DNA from: FEN-1297 sp963787005
GTDB lineage: Bacteria > Bacteroidota > Ignavibacteria > Ignavibacteriales > Ignavibacteriaceae
DNA length: 64,000 nt
Direction of reading: 5' to 3'
Assembly: GCA_963787005.1 (NCBI GenBank)
Contig: CAWBBX010000091.1
Coordinates: forward strand, 32,196-96,195
A program made the position numbers and the translations under genes. Positions 34,506-43,929 of this stretch are shown here, piece after piece (position 1 is the stretch's first letter; each line of letters opens with the position of its first letter). A model generated the notes under the pieces. The model ran no database searches and was not told the DNA's origin. It was given only the letters and a program-made list of their open reading frames with translations.

Positions 34506-37181
34506 CTATAAATAAACCGGGTTCAGCTTGTCGGGATCCATATTAAAATCCTTAATGGCTTTGGAAACCACGGAATTCTTTATTTTGTTTTCCCTGGCGA
34601 GAGAATAAAGCGCAGCAACGACAATATGTTTTGCGTCTACTTCAAAGAAATCTCTTAATGAGCTTCTGCCTTCGCTTCTACCGAATCCGTCGGTGCCGAG
34701 CGAAATAAGAGGTCTAGGGAACCACTTTGCGACCGAATCGGGGAGAGTCTTCACATAATCGGAAGCCGCGACGAAGACACCGCTTTCATCCTTCAGCATT
34801 TTAGTTACATACGGAAGCTTAGCTTTTTCGGTCGGGTGAAGTAGGTTCCATCTTTCTATATCGAGAGCGTCTCTTCTAAGTTCTTTGTAGCTTGTAACGC
34901 TCCATACATCGGTTGAAACCTTGAACTCATTCTCGAGTATCTCTTGAGCTTTAAGTACTTCGTTCATGATGGTGCCGCTGCCGAAAAGCTGCGCCCTTAG
35001 TTTGAGCGTTTTCTTCTTGGAAGCTTTGAACTTGTACATACCTTTTACAATACCTTCCTTCGCGCCTTTAGGCATCGGAGGCATGGGATAGTTTTCGTTC
35101 ATCACGGTCAGATAATAAAATACGTTTTCCTGCTCTTCGTACATGCGGCGGATACCGTCTCTTATTATAACCGCAATTTCGAACGCGAATGCCGGATCGT
35201 AGGCAACAAGATTCGGAACCGGATAAGCAAGAAGATGACTGTTGCCGTCCTGGTGCTGAAGTCCTTCGCCCGCAAGTGTAGTTCTTCCGGCTGTACCGCC
35301 GACAAGGAAACCCTTGCACTGCATATCGCCCGCGGCCCAAACCAGGTCGCTCGCCCTGTTGAATCCGAACATTGAGTAATACACGAAGAAGGGTATCATG
35401 TTCCTGCCGTGAGTAGCGTATGCCGTTCCGGCCGCTATAAATGATGACATAGCTCCTGCTTCGGTAATTCCTTCTTCCAAAATCTGTCCGTCGGTAGCTT
35501 CTTTGTAGTAAAGAAGACTTTCCTTATCGACCGGTTCGTAAAGCTGTCCCACGTGCGAGTAGATGCCGACCTGCCTGAACAGCGCTTCCATTCCGAAAGT
35601 CCTCGCTTCGTCGGGAACAATAGGAACTACAAGTTTGCCGAGTTCTTTATCTTTAAGAAGCTTGGCGAGAATTCTTACGAATACCATTGTTGTGGAAGCT
35701 TCTCTTCCTTCCGTGCCTTTATAAAACTCCTCGAAGATATCTTCCGGCGGAGTTTTAAGCGGTCTTACGTCCGATCTTCTCGAAGGAACGAATCCGCCGA
35801 GCTGTGCTCTTCTTTCTTTGATATATTTAATTTCGTGACTGTCGTCGGAAGGCTTATAGAAAGGCGCTTTCGCAACGTCTTCGTCTGAAATAGGAATTCC
35901 GAAACGCGTACGGAACTCGGCGAGTTCTTCCTCGTTAAGTTTCTTCTGCTGGTGAGTAATGTTCTTTCCTTCGCCGCTTTCGCCGAGGCCGTATCCTTTA
36001 ATTGTTTTAGCAAGTATAACCGTAGGTGAACCGGTATGCTCAACCGCGGCTTTGAATGCTGTGTAAACTTTTTCAGGATCGTGACCGCCGCGCTTCATCA
36101 TTCTCAGCTGTTCGTCGGACAGATTCTCAACCATTTCGAGAAGATCATCGTCGGCGCCGAAAAGATGCTCGCGTATATAAGCACCGCTCTCTACCGAATA
36201 TTTCTGATACTGACCGTCTACTATTTCTCCCAGACGCTTAACGAGTTTTCCGTTTGTGTCTTTTGTGAATATCGGATCCCAGTCGCTTCCCCATACAACT
36301 TTTATAACGTTCCATCCCGCACCGCGGAAAGCGGCTTCGAGTTCCTGGATAATTTTTCCGTTGCCTCTAACGGGACCGTCGAGTCTCTGCAGGTTACAGT
36401 TTATAACGAAGATAAGGTTGTCGAGTTTTTCCCGTGCTGCAAGGGTAATAGCGCCGAGAGTTTCCGGCTCGTCGGTTTCTCCGTCGCCTAAGAAAGCCCA
36501 TACCTTGCCTCCGTTTTTTTTCTTAAGTCCGCGGTCTTCCAGGTAGCGGTTAAAGCGCGCCTGGTAGATGGACATAATCGGTCCGAGTCCCATTGATACA
36601 GTCGGGAATTCCCAGAAATTCGGCATGAGCCAGGGATGCGGGTACGATGAAAGTCCGCCGCCGGGTTTTAATTCTCTTCTGAAATTCTCAAGCTGTTCTT
36701 TTGTAAGTCTTCCTTCGAGAAAAGCCCTTGCGTATATTCCGGGAGACGCGTGACCCTGGAAGTAGATCTGATCGCCGTCGTAATCCTCTCCCTTGCCGCG
36801 GAAGAAATGGTTGAAGGCAATTTCGTAGAGCGTGGCGGCGGAAGCGTAAGTAGAGATATGTCCGCCTATGCCGCTTTCCTGTTTATTGGCTTTTACAACC
36901 ATAGCCATCGCGTTCCATCTGATCAGGCTCTTGATCCTTCTCTCGATCTCGCGGTCGCCCGGGAACGGGGGCTGTTCTTCTTTAGGTATTGTGTTTATGT
37001 AAGGAGTATTAGCCGTGAAGGGGATGCTTACGCCTGCTTTATGAGCTCTTACCTGGAGAGCCTGCAGAAGTTCTTTAACTCTTTCCGGGCCCCCGTGCTG
37101 ATATACGTAATCCAACGAATACAACCACTCTCTGGTTTCAATATCATTAATCTCGTTTTCTTTGGTTTTATCGTTACTCAT
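34506..37181 (-). CDS. aceE: pyruvate dehydrogenase E1, homodimeric type
   Basis: About 891 residues. Thiamine-diphosphate enzyme that decarboxylates pyruvate and acetylates the E2 lipoyl groups. The ThDP motif is FLGDGETDEPETLGA ... FVINCNLQRLDGPV, and HGRNMIPFFVYYSMFGFNR with GGTAGRTTLAGEGLQHQDG are hallmarks of the AceE type. The C-terminal SLGTDGFGRSEGRSSLRDFF is also diagnostic. An in-frame start at 37244 exists, but ATG 37181 has GAGG eight bases upstream and begins with the usual charged N-terminus (MSNDKTKENEIND). It is first in the aceE-aceF-(S23)-lpd order. Confidence 0.95.
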   Translation of the reverse strand: MSNDKTKENEINDIETREWLYSLDYVYQHGGPERVKELLQALQVRAHKAGVSIPFTANTPYINTIPKEEQPPFPGDREIERRIKSLIRWNAMAMVVKANKQESGIGGHISTYASAATLYEIAFNHFFRGKGEDYDGDQIYFQGHASPGIYARAFLEGRLTKEQLENFRRELKPGGGLSSYPHPWLMPNFWEFPTVSMGLGPIMSIYQARFNRYLEDRGLKKKNGGKVWAFLGDGETDEPETLGAITLAAREKLDNLIFVINCNLQRLDGPVRGNGKIIQELEAAFRGAGWNVIKVVWGSDWDPIFTKDTNGKLVKRLGEIVDGQYQKYSVESGAYIREHLFGADDDLLEMVENLSDEQLRMMKRGGHDPEKVYTAFKAAVEHTGSPTVILAKTIKGYGLGESGEGKNITHQQKKLNEEELAEFRTRFGIPISDEDVAKAPFYKPSDDSHEIKYIKERRAQLGGFVPSRRSDVRPLKTPPEDIFEEFYKGTEGREASTTMVFVRILAKLLKDKELGKLVVPIVPDEARTFGMEALFRQVGIYSHVGQLYEPVDKESLLYYKEATDGQILEEGITEAGAMSSFIAAGTAYATHGRNMIPFFVYYSMFGFNRASDLVWAAGDMQCKGFLVGGTAGRTTLAGEGLQHQDGNSHLLAYPVPNLVAYDPAFAFEIAVIIRDGIRRMYEEQENVFYYLTVMNENYPMPPMPKGAKEGIVKGMYKFKASKKKTLKLRAQLFGSGTIMNEVLKAQEILENEFKVSTDVWSVTSYKELRRDALDIERWNLLHPTEKAKLPYVTKMLKDESGVFVAASDYVKTLPDSVAKWFPRPLISLGTDGFGRSEGRSSLRDFFEVDAKHIVVAALYSLARENKIKNSVVSKAIKDFNMDPDKLNPVYL

Positions 37182-37292
37182 GTCAAATTCCTCTTTTCGA
37201 TTATTCTGTTTTCTTGAATATTTTCCGCTAAATATTAGTGACAACGAGGCACAGCAGCAGGCTTCGATAATCCTTTAAGCCATTGCGCCAAA

Positions 37293-37309
37293 ACGCCTTA
37301 AAAAGGCGT
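37293..37309 (-). terminator. hairpin downstream of the alpha/beta hydrolase gene
   Basis: ACGCCTT (37293-37299) pairs with AAGGCGT (37303-37309). Read on the minus strand it is followed by TTTTGG, so it is a modest terminator between the hydrolase gene and aceE. Confidence 0.55.
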
Positions 37310-37429
37310 AAAAATTAGTAGATAAGGTGAAAATTGAACCAATAAGTTAATCGTTTTCGCTTAGAAATACAAGATTTACAAGGGGCATTACCCGCGGGGA
37401 GTGACATAGAAATCAGCTCATTTTTAAGC

Positions 37430-38269
37430 TTATTTTAGGTATTTTTCGAACCATTCCTTCCTCAGCCGCTCTGTCTCTTTGCGGTAAGATTTCAGAAAAT
37501 GATCGCCGCCTTCGAGCAGGACAAGCTTGTAATCCATTCCGAGCTTATCAAATTTTTCGGCAAGCTTAATTGACTGATGAGAGGACACCGTATCGTCGCT
37601 CCCGCCGTGGATGATCAGGTAGGGGATCTTCGGGAGCTCATCCGCAAAATAAACTGCCGATCTTTTTACGAGCTCTTCTTCCGGATTCTCCGCGTCGATG
37701 AGACCCTTGTATTTTTCCTTCATCTTGGGATTATCGTCCGCGATTTGCTTAAGGTTTGAAATTGCCCCGATCAGAACCGCGCACTTTACATCCTTTCTTT
37801 TCCGCAGGGCAAGGAAGGTCATCATACCTCCGCGGCTCCATCCTTCCATTCCCCAATTCCTGTTATCCGCGAATGATATTTCACCGGCGAGATCCATCAA
37901 GTTTAAAATGTCGTTAACATCATCGCCTCCCAGTTTTTCCTTTCCGTCTCCCCCGGCATTTCCCCTGTACTGCGATGCGAAGACAACGTAGCCCCAGCTC
38001 GCAATTTGTCCGAAGATGCCTTTAGCATTAAATCGGTCGATTGCACCTTTTTCACCGAATCCGCCGCGATTCCACATTATGCAGGGAAGCTTTGAAGAAT
38101 GTTCTTTTGGGTAAGCGATGTACCCCTTGACGTTTAAACCGTCGGATAAGTATGTAATTTTCTCTACGACGGTTTCGTTCAGCACCTCTTCGCCCCAACC
38201 GCTTTTAATCATAGAGGCCTGCGAACCGGAGAGTTCTATCTCTTCTTTTTCAATTATCCTGGATTTCAT
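37430..38269 (-). CDS. alpha/beta hydrolase of the prolyl oligopeptidase / dienelactone hydrolase group
   Basis: A 279-residue hydrolase with no signal peptide, so probably cytoplasmic. The nucleophile is Ser145 in GMEGWSRGGMM. The oxyanion loop is CIMWNRGGFGEKG. The acid is in LIIHGGSDDTVSSHQS and the catalytic His in LEGGDHFLKSY, so the triad is complete. An Arg beside the nucleophile (Gly-Trp-Ser-Arg-Gly-Gly) is common in the S9-like peptidase/acyl hydrolase group. Substrate is unknown. It is a single gene on the minus strand upstream of the pyruvate dehydrogenase operon. Confidence 0.86.
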   Translation of the reverse strand: MKSRIIEKEEIELSGSQASMIKSGWGEEVLNETVVEKITYLSDGLNVKGYIAYPKEHSSKLPCIMWNRGGFGEKGAIDRFNAKGIFGQIASWGYVVFASQYRGNAGGDGKEKLGGDDVNDILNLMDLAGEISFADNRNWGMEGWSRGGMMTFLALRKRKDVKCAVLIGAISNLKQIADDNPKMKEKYKGLIDAENPEEELVKRSAVYFADELPKIPYLIIHGGSDDTVSSHQSIKLAEKFDKLGMDYKLVLLEGGDHFLKSYRKETERLRKEWFEKYLK

Positions 38270-38509
38270 TGCACAACTTAAAATATTTTTCAGTTCTAAA
38301 ATAAAATATTAAATCCTATTGTAAAACTTAGCCGGTGCAAGATCACTTTTGAAGTTAAAGAGCGGCCGGAATACGAGAGATTCCATCTCAATTTTTTTTA
38401 CATATTATCTTTGTGCTTTATAACAGAGCAAAATATCCGGGTATTTTTTTATATTGAGGCGCAAAAAAGAAGTAAACCTTTCTAATTTCAAACTCATTTA
38501 CGGAATCTT

Positions 38510-39073
38510 ATGGCGGAAAAAAAGAAAAGCGGGTCGAAGAAAAAGCAGCCGGTAAAATCGGCGGAACGAAAAAAAATAAGTCCGTACAGACTCGCCGGGG
38601 GTTTGTTATTTATCGCCCTCATGGTATTTTTGATATACACCAATCTATCAAATAAAAACGAAAAGGATAAAGAGTTTATTTTCAGAAAAGACGGCGAACT
38701 TACGTTCCTTAATCCATCATCCGAAGTAAAGGCGAAAATCGATATTCAAATTGCCCAAACCGATTTTGACCGGGAGCTCGGACTGATGTACAGGAAAAGT
38801 ATGGAAGAAAACCAGGGAATGCTTTTCATCTTTCCGAACGAAACCATTCAGACCTTCTGGATGAGGAATACATTCATTCCCCTCGATATGATATTTATTA
38901 ATGCCGACAAAGAAATAGTTACAATACGCAATGCCGATAAAACATTATCCGATCAGACTTATGCTTCTACCGCGCCGGCACAGTACGTGCTGGAGGTAAA
39001 GTTGGGCTACTGTAAGAAATTCGGAATTAAGGTGGGTGACAAGATCAGCTGGACAGCTGCCAAGCCCAATTAG
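38510..39073 (+). CDS. membrane-anchored DUF192 protein
   Basis: A 187-residue protein. Residues 1-25 are strongly basic (Lys-rich), residues about 28-46 form one transmembrane helix, and residues about 70-180 form a DUF192 domain. Domain signatures are IQIAQTDFDRELGLMYRKSM, GMLFIFPNETIQTFWMRNT, PLDMIFINADKEIV and VLEVKLGYCKKFGIKVGD. DUF192 proteins are small beta-rich proteins, usually exported, of unknown role. The start MAEKKKSGSKKK is preceded by GGAATCT rather than a strong ribosome binding site. It is divergent from the hydrolase gene. Confidence 0.88.
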   Translation: MAEKKKSGSKKKQPVKSAERKKISPYRLAGGLLFIALMVFLIYTNLSNKNEKDKEFIFRKDGELTFLNPSSEVKAKIDIQIAQTDFDRELGLMYRKSMEENQGMLFIFPNETIQTFWMRNTFIPLDMIFINADKEIVTIRNADKTLSDQTYASTAPAQYVLEVKLGYCKKFGIKVGDKISWTAAKPN

Positions 39074-39198
39074 CGGGATTTTCCCCCTGGGACTTATCAA
39101 GATTTGAAAAGATATAGTTTTCCCCCGAACGGTAAGAACGTAAAAAATGACTTCATAAAATCAGGCCGCAGCAGCGGAAAATATTAAGAAACGGTCTA

Positions 39199-39456
39199 TT
39201 AATCCGTTTCTATTTCATCCCCGTAACTATTGGAAGGAATTAATATATTTCCGTCCACCACCTTATCGCGTTCGTAATCGTTATTTATGATGATGTTTTC
39301 ATCCCTTTCGGTCTGTTTTTTAGCAGATGCGCGAAGGATTAAACATTCCTTACGAAGTTCCGGCTGGACGTACTTTTTAATATTATAGTGCTCGAGAATG
39401 ATTTTGGGAATGCAGGTGCCCGAAGTGTCCCCGATATTTGATACCCCGATTTTCAT
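39199..39456 (-). CDS. AbrB/MazE-like small protein, orphan
   Basis: An 85-residue protein. Residues 1-50 (VSNIGDTSGTCIPKIILEHY, then NIKKYVQPELRKECLIL) follow the swapped-hairpin AbrB/MazE pattern in which a short strand, Gly, and IPK-type turn lead into a helix and a second strand. The C-terminal 35 residues are charged and acidic. Such proteins bind DNA as dimers, often as antitoxins, but no toxin gene is next to it: its neighbours are gmhA upstream and the DUF192 gene. The call rests on pattern only; it could be a small regulator. Minus strand, 38 bases after gmhA. Confidence 0.5.
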   Translation of the reverse strand: MKIGVSNIGDTSGTCIPKIILEHYNIKKYVQPELRKECLILRASAKKQTERDENIIINNDYERDKVVDGNILIPSNSYGDEIETD

Positions 39457-39494
39457 TACACTTTAATGTAATAATATAAAATTCAGTTATCAAC

Positions 39495-40082
39495 TCAGGA
39501 TTTTCCGTACAAATCCTCTTCTACAATCTCGCAGATTATATGCGCCGCGGTAATATGACCTTCCTGTATTCTCTGCGTATTGGGAGACGGAATTACAACG
39601 GGCAGATCAACAATTGATTTTAATTTACCCCCGCTTCCGCCTAGAAAGCCGATTACTTTCATGCCTTTCGATTTTGCCTTCTCTACTGCTTTAACGACGT
39701 TAGGCGAGTTTCCGCTGGTTGATATAGCGAGCAATACGTCGCCTTTATTGCCCAGCCCTTCAATATTCCGCGCGAAAACATTTTCGTAACCGATGTCGTT
39801 TCCGCCCGCGGTAAGATTTGATGTATCTGTAGTAAGCGCAATTGCCGGGAGGGCCGGTCTCTCGATATCGTGACTTAGTCTTATCATAAGCTCCGTAGCT
39901 ATGTGCTGGCAGTCGGCAGCGCTTCCGCCGTTTCCGCAGAGCAGAAGTTTATTACCGTTTCTGTAAGCTTCTGCCAGCAGATCCGCGGCAGCAAGAATAT
40001 CTTCGGAACAATGGTTTAGCATATTTATTTTTGTCTCTGAGCTCTCCGTCAGCGAATCGCTTATAAATTTTTTCTTATCCAA
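39495..40082 (-). CDS. gmhA: sedoheptulose 7-phosphate isomerase (SIS domain)
   Basis: A 195-residue cytoplasmic isomerase that converts sedoheptulose 7-phosphate to D-glycero-manno-heptose 7-phosphate, the first step to heptose for lipopolysaccharide or S-layer glycans. Family segments: LLLCGNGGSAADCQHIATEL with the sugar-phosphate loop and metal-binding His, LTTDTSNLTAGGND, VLLAISTSGNSPNV, and VIPSPNTQRIQEGHITAAHI with the catalytic Glu and His. The length is normal. It sits between the GGGP-synthase gene (34 bases upstream) and the AbrB-like gene on the minus strand. No other heptose gene is in the window. Confidence 0.93.
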   Translation of the reverse strand: MDKKKFISDSLTESSETKINMLNHCSEDILAAADLLAEAYRNGNKLLLCGNGGSAADCQHIATELMIRLSHDIERPALPAIALTTDTSNLTAGGNDIGYENVFARNIEGLGNKGDVLLAISTSGNSPNVVKAVEKAKSKGMKVIGFLGGSGGKLKSIVDLPVVIPSPNTQRIQEGHITAAHIICEIVEEDLYGKS

Positions 40083-40116
40083 GTTGTGCCTTCAATTTAA
40101 AATTCGTTTACCCGGA

Positions 40117-40875
40117 TTAAACAATAATGGACATTTTATGATGAACGGCCGCTGCGAAATCTTTTATCATTTGCCAGTTGTCCTCGTCCTCAAAATGATT
40201 TCCTGTAACGATTATCTTCGCGCCGTTCTCAACGATATCACGCGCGGTGTTCGGACTCTTGATTCCTCCGCCCACGACCAAAGGTACCGAGCAGTATTCT
40301 GAGACGGTTTTTACCATCTTAACCGGAACATGATTTTCCGCGCCGGAACCGGCTTCGAGATAAATCAGCTGCATTCCCATATACTCTCCCGCGAGCGCTG
40401 TTGCGGCGGCTATCTCCGCCTTGTTCCTCGGTACAGGCACGCTTCCGCTGAGGTACTGTGCCGTGGTAGTTGCGCCGGACTCGACGATAATGTACCCTGT
40501 CGAAATTGCCTCGAGACCTATTCTCTTTATAACGGGGGCCGCCATTACGTGCTTTCCGATCAAATGCTCGGGATTTCTGCCGCTTATTACCGACAGAAAC
40601 AATATAGCGTCGGCGCCCGCGCAGACCTGTTCAACACCGCCAGGGAAAATTATTACGGGAAGCTTTGTAATCGTCTTTACCGATTTCAGCGAGTCCTCAA
40701 ATCCGCCGCCCATCAAGAGGCTTCCGCCCATAAGGAATCCGTCAACTCCCGAGGCTTCGCACTTTTTTATAAAGCGAACAGTCTTATCCGAATCGATCTT
40801 ATCGGGATCGAGAAGCATCAGGTATGCGGCTCCTTTTGAGGAGATAATATTTAAAAGCTGATCGTAAATCTTCAT
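40117..40875 (-). CDS. geranylgeranylglyceryl/heptaprenylglyceryl phosphate synthase family protein
   Basis: A 252-residue TIM-barrel prenyltransferase family member that joins a polyprenyl diphosphate to glycerol 1-phosphate. Family segments are LMLLDPDKIDSDKTVRFIKK, VDGFLMGGSLLMGGGFEDS, PVIIFPGGVEQVCAGADAIL, IYLEAGSGAENHVPVKMVK and VVGGGIKSPNTARDIVENGA, covering both phosphate sites. Such enzymes make archaeal ether lipids, but group II members also occur in Bacteroidota. Its product here is not known. No glycerol 1-phosphate dehydrogenase gene lies in the window. It precedes gmhA by 34 bases, probably in one transcript. Confidence 0.9.
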   Translation of the reverse strand: MKIYDQLLNIISSKGAAYLMLLDPDKIDSDKTVRFIKKCEASGVDGFLMGGSLLMGGGFEDSLKSVKTITKLPVIIFPGGVEQVCAGADAILFLSVISGRNPEHLIGKHVMAAPVIKRIGLEAISTGYIIVESGATTTAQYLSGSVPVPRNKAEIAAATALAGEYMGMQLIYLEAGSGAENHVPVKMVKTVSEYCSVPLVVGGGIKSPNTARDIVENGAKIIVTGNHFEDEDNWQMIKDFAAAVHHKMSIIV

Positions 40876-41232
40876 GTAATTTTAAGTGTAATAACTTAAG
40901 CAATATAAATATTTTAGCTAAGATAAGAAATAAAAGATACGTATCCCTTGCGTAAAAGTTAAAGTCCCGGCGCTGCAAATGCCCCCAGTGTGTAGAGGAA
41001 TATAATAAAAATTACGTAAGCTTAGAATGACAATAAATTAAAAGAGACACCAAGATTAAGGTTACAATTACAGGTCTATTTGTTGCTAAGGTTATAATAT
41101 TAAAAATAAGGTCTATAATTCATCAAGTTATCCGGTAAAAGCTATTAAAGCCACAAACTTTATTTTTATATTACCGTAAACCTTAGTAACAATGATTACT
41201 CATCATTACTCAACCTTATTACCTTATTAAAG
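40876..41232. other. 357-bp same-strand gap with weak inverted repeats
   Basis: Lies between tex and the GGGP-synthase gene, both minus. It holds AAGGTTACAA/AAGGTTATAA segments near 41065-41100 and inverted CTTAGTAACAATG and CAACCTTATTACCTTATT near 41185-41228. These form a poorly conserved long inverted repeat reminiscent of the hexamer hairpins. No coding frame is seen; the promoter of the GGGP-synthase gene is presumably here. Confidence 0.45.
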
Positions 41233-43422
41233 CTATCTGCGCATGCTGATGGATATTCTGCCTCTGTCCGCGTCCACGCCGGTTATTGTAACGTCAATTA
41301 TATCTCCCACGTTTATCACGTCGAGCGGTGTTTTTATGTATCGGTCGGCTATCTCCGAAATATGCAGAAGCGCGTCCTGCTTAACGCCTATATCTACAAA
41401 CGCGCCGAAGTCGACCACGTTTCTTACCGTTCCCTTAAGCTTCATTCCCTCACTCAGATCTTCCATCTTAAGGACGTCGCTTCGTAAGATTGGAGCGGGA
41501 ATATCCTCCCTCGGATCCCTTCCAGGCTTCTTAAGATTTTCGAGTATGTCTATTAATGTGGGTTCGCCTATGCCTATTTCCTCGGCCAATGTTTTCGTCC
41601 CTTTCTGCGAGACGATGAGCGAAAGCATCGCGCCCGATTCTTTTATTGACGAAAGAGGGATGTTGAATTTCTTTAGAAGATTTTCGGTTGCCTCGTACGA
41701 TTCGGGGTGAATAAAAGTATTGTCAAGAGGATTTTCGCCTTCTCGTATCCTTAAAAAGCCGGCCGACTGTTCGAATGCCTTTTCACCGAGACCTGTTACT
41801 TCCATTAAATCCAGTCTCTTTTTAAAGCTTCCGTTTTTCTCCCGGCGCTTCACAATGTTATCCGCTATTCTTTTATTTAAACCGGATACATAAGTGAGAA
41901 GGGAAGACGAAGCGGTGTTGACATCGACGCCAACGTAGTTAACGCAGCTTTCCACAACGTTATCTAGTTTCTGCACAAGCAGCTTCTGATCAACGTCGTG
42001 CTGATATAATCCTACGCCTATTGATTTTGGATCTATCTTTACAAGCTCCGCAAGCGGATCGAGAAGTCTTCTGCCTATAGAAATATTTCCGCGCTGACTC
42101 GCCTCGAGATCGGGGAATTCCTTCTTCGCAACGGCAGACGCCGAATAGACCGAAGCGCCCGCTTCGTTGACTATTATGTATTTGCAGCTCAGCTTGTTTT
42201 CTTTTATCAGCTCCGATATAAAAAATTCGGTCTCGCGGCTTGCAGTTCCGTTTCCGATCGCGATGACGTCTACTTTATATTTCTCTATGAAGTGCAGCAC
42301 TACCTTTTGTGCTTCTGCAGTCTTGTTCTGCGGCGGATGAGGATATATGGTGGAACCTTCGAGGTATCTTCCGGTTTTATCTATGACCGCCACCTTAGAG
42401 CCCGATACAAATCCGGGGTCGATTCCCATTATAATTTTATTAGCTATTGGCGGCTGAAGAAGAAGCTGTCTTAAGTTCGAAGCAAAAATCTCTATCGCGT
42501 GAATATCGGCCGCCTCGGTCAGGTAATTTCTTATCTCTTTTTCAACGGAAGGGAATATAAGTCGGTTGAGCGAATCTTCAATTATCGCTTCCAGAATTTC
42601 CATGAAGAAAGATTCTTCGTACGAGAGGAATTTTTTCTTTATGCGAGCAAGGGTAACCGTTCTGTCGAATTCCAGTCCGACTTTAAGAGCCTTCTCTTTT
42701 TCCCCGCGGTTGAGCGCGAGGGTCTGATAAGGCTTAATCTTTTTAATCGATATCTTAAACTCGTAATATATCCTGTAAATTTCCTTCTTGTCTTTTTCTT
42801 TCTGTTTTTGGCTTATCTTCTCGTCGTCTGATCGGTCTTTTGTCTTTTCAGATAAAATTTCGCTCGACTCCAGCAGCTCTTCTCTTACGGCTTTTCTTAC
42901 CTCCGCGGTCTCGCTTATCATCTCAGCAATAATATCCTTTGCGCCCTGCAGAGCCTCGATATTACTATTCACACCTTTTTCTTCACTTACAAACTCCGCT
43001 AGCTTTTCTTCAAAATCACCCTTGTAATCGGGATTCTCTAATATAAAGAGAGCGAGCGGCTCGAGTCCCTTTGCCTTAGCCATTGTACCGCGCGTTTTTC
43101 TTTTCGGTTTATAGGGAAGATAGAGATCCTCCAGTTCCTGGAGCTTTACGCACGCCATAATATTTTCTTTAAGCTCATCGGTAAGCTTGCCCTGCTCTTC
43201 GATACTTTTTAAAATCGTCTCTCTTCTGTCGAGCAGAAGCGTAAGGTAGTTTAGCCTGTCTTCTATCTGGCGAAGATAATCCTCGTCGAGTCCGCCTGTT
43301 TTTTCTTTTCTGTATCTCGCTATAAAAGGTATAGTGGCGTCCTCGGCGAGCAGGTCAATTACGGCCTGCACCTGTTCCGGTTTTAAGCTCAGTTCTTTGG
43401 AAATGACGAGTGGTATATTCAT
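41233..43422 (-). CDS. tex: Tex family RNA-binding transcription accessory protein
   Basis: A 729-residue cytoplasmic nucleic-acid-binding protein. The N-terminal helical region is followed by a YqgF/RuvC-like domain (IMGIDPGFVSGSKVAVID). Helix-hairpin-helix motifs come next (ASSSLLTYVSGLNKRIADNI, then KRLDLMEVTGLGEKAFEQSA), and a C-terminal S1 RNA-binding domain closes it (GMKLKGTVRNVVDFGAFVDI, then DALLHISEI). Domain order and length match Tex, a highly conserved protein implicated in transcription and RNA quality control. Single gene, divergent from the arsC-like gene. Confidence 0.96.
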   Translation of the reverse strand: MNIPLVISKELSLKPEQVQAVIDLLAEDATIPFIARYRKEKTGGLDEDYLRQIEDRLNYLTLLLDRRETILKSIEEQGKLTDELKENIMACVKLQELEDLYLPYKPKRKTRGTMAKAKGLEPLALFILENPDYKGDFEEKLAEFVSEEKGVNSNIEALQGAKDIIAEMISETAEVRKAVREELLESSEILSEKTKDRSDDEKISQKQKEKDKKEIYRIYYEFKISIKKIKPYQTLALNRGEKEKALKVGLEFDRTVTLARIKKKFLSYEESFFMEILEAIIEDSLNRLIFPSVEKEIRNYLTEAADIHAIEIFASNLRQLLLQPPIANKIIMGIDPGFVSGSKVAVIDKTGRYLEGSTIYPHPPQNKTAEAQKVVLHFIEKYKVDVIAIGNGTASRETEFFISELIKENKLSCKYIIVNEAGASVYSASAVAKKEFPDLEASQRGNISIGRRLLDPLAELVKIDPKSIGVGLYQHDVDQKLLVQKLDNVVESCVNYVGVDVNTASSSLLTYVSGLNKRIADNIVKRREKNGSFKKRLDLMEVTGLGEKAFEQSAGFLRIREGENPLDNTFIHPESYEATENLLKKFNIPLSSIKESGAMLSLIVSQKGTKTLAEEIGIGEPTLIDILENLKKPGRDPREDIPAPILRSDVLKMEDLSEGMKLKGTVRNVVDFGAFVDIGVKQDALLHISEIADRYIKTPLDVINVGDIIDVTITGVDADRGRISISMRR

Positions 43423-43929
43423 ATTTTGAAATAGATTAATGTGTGAAAAACTTTACAACTAAGATGCCGATTATAAAACCGATTAACAATTTTCCTTCTT
43501 GATTTTCAGCGGGACTAATCCCGCTGAGAACGATATCAAATCTATCATTTATAACCGTTTTAAATAAACACTCAAATTAGCTTATTTAAATTTATCTATC
43601 GGGTGCCGTAACTAAATAGTAAAGATTTTAATTTTTCAACTTGAAAGGTAAATAATTTTTTTTAAGCGGTAGTTTTAATTTTATAAATTTTTAGATTAAT
43701 AATAACGAATTAATTATTAGTTATTACAATTTTATAAAATTTCATCGGATGTTTTTCGAAAATTGTTTTTCCCATTTTTATTCTTAGTGTCTTCGAGACT
43801 TTGTGGCGAATAGAAACTCTCAATTATGTTCAAAATTAAGTATAATAGCCACCAAGGCCCGAAGGCACAAAGTTTATGTAAGTGCTTTTGAGAGAACCTC
43901 AGTTGTTGCCATAAAATTAAAGGAAATAA
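43423..43929. other. 507-bp divergent region with two palindromic elements
   Basis: CAGCGGGA-CTAA-TCCCGCTG is a perfect hairpin at 43507-43526 followed by GAGAACG, echoing the GAGAACCG beside the hairpins at 4189-4208. A second element has arms 43783-43807 and 43848-43872 matching at 20 of 25 positions in inverted orientation (CTTMGTGYCTTCGRG...). A Gly/Ala-type CCACCAAGGCACGAAGGCACAAAG repeat of this form is common in bacterial genomes. No coding frame is supported. Confidence 0.6.

Noticed and set aside
39199..39456. A full toxin-antitoxin pair
   Set aside because: No toxin-sized gene adjoins it; the neighbours are gmhA and a divergent gene for a DUF192 protein.
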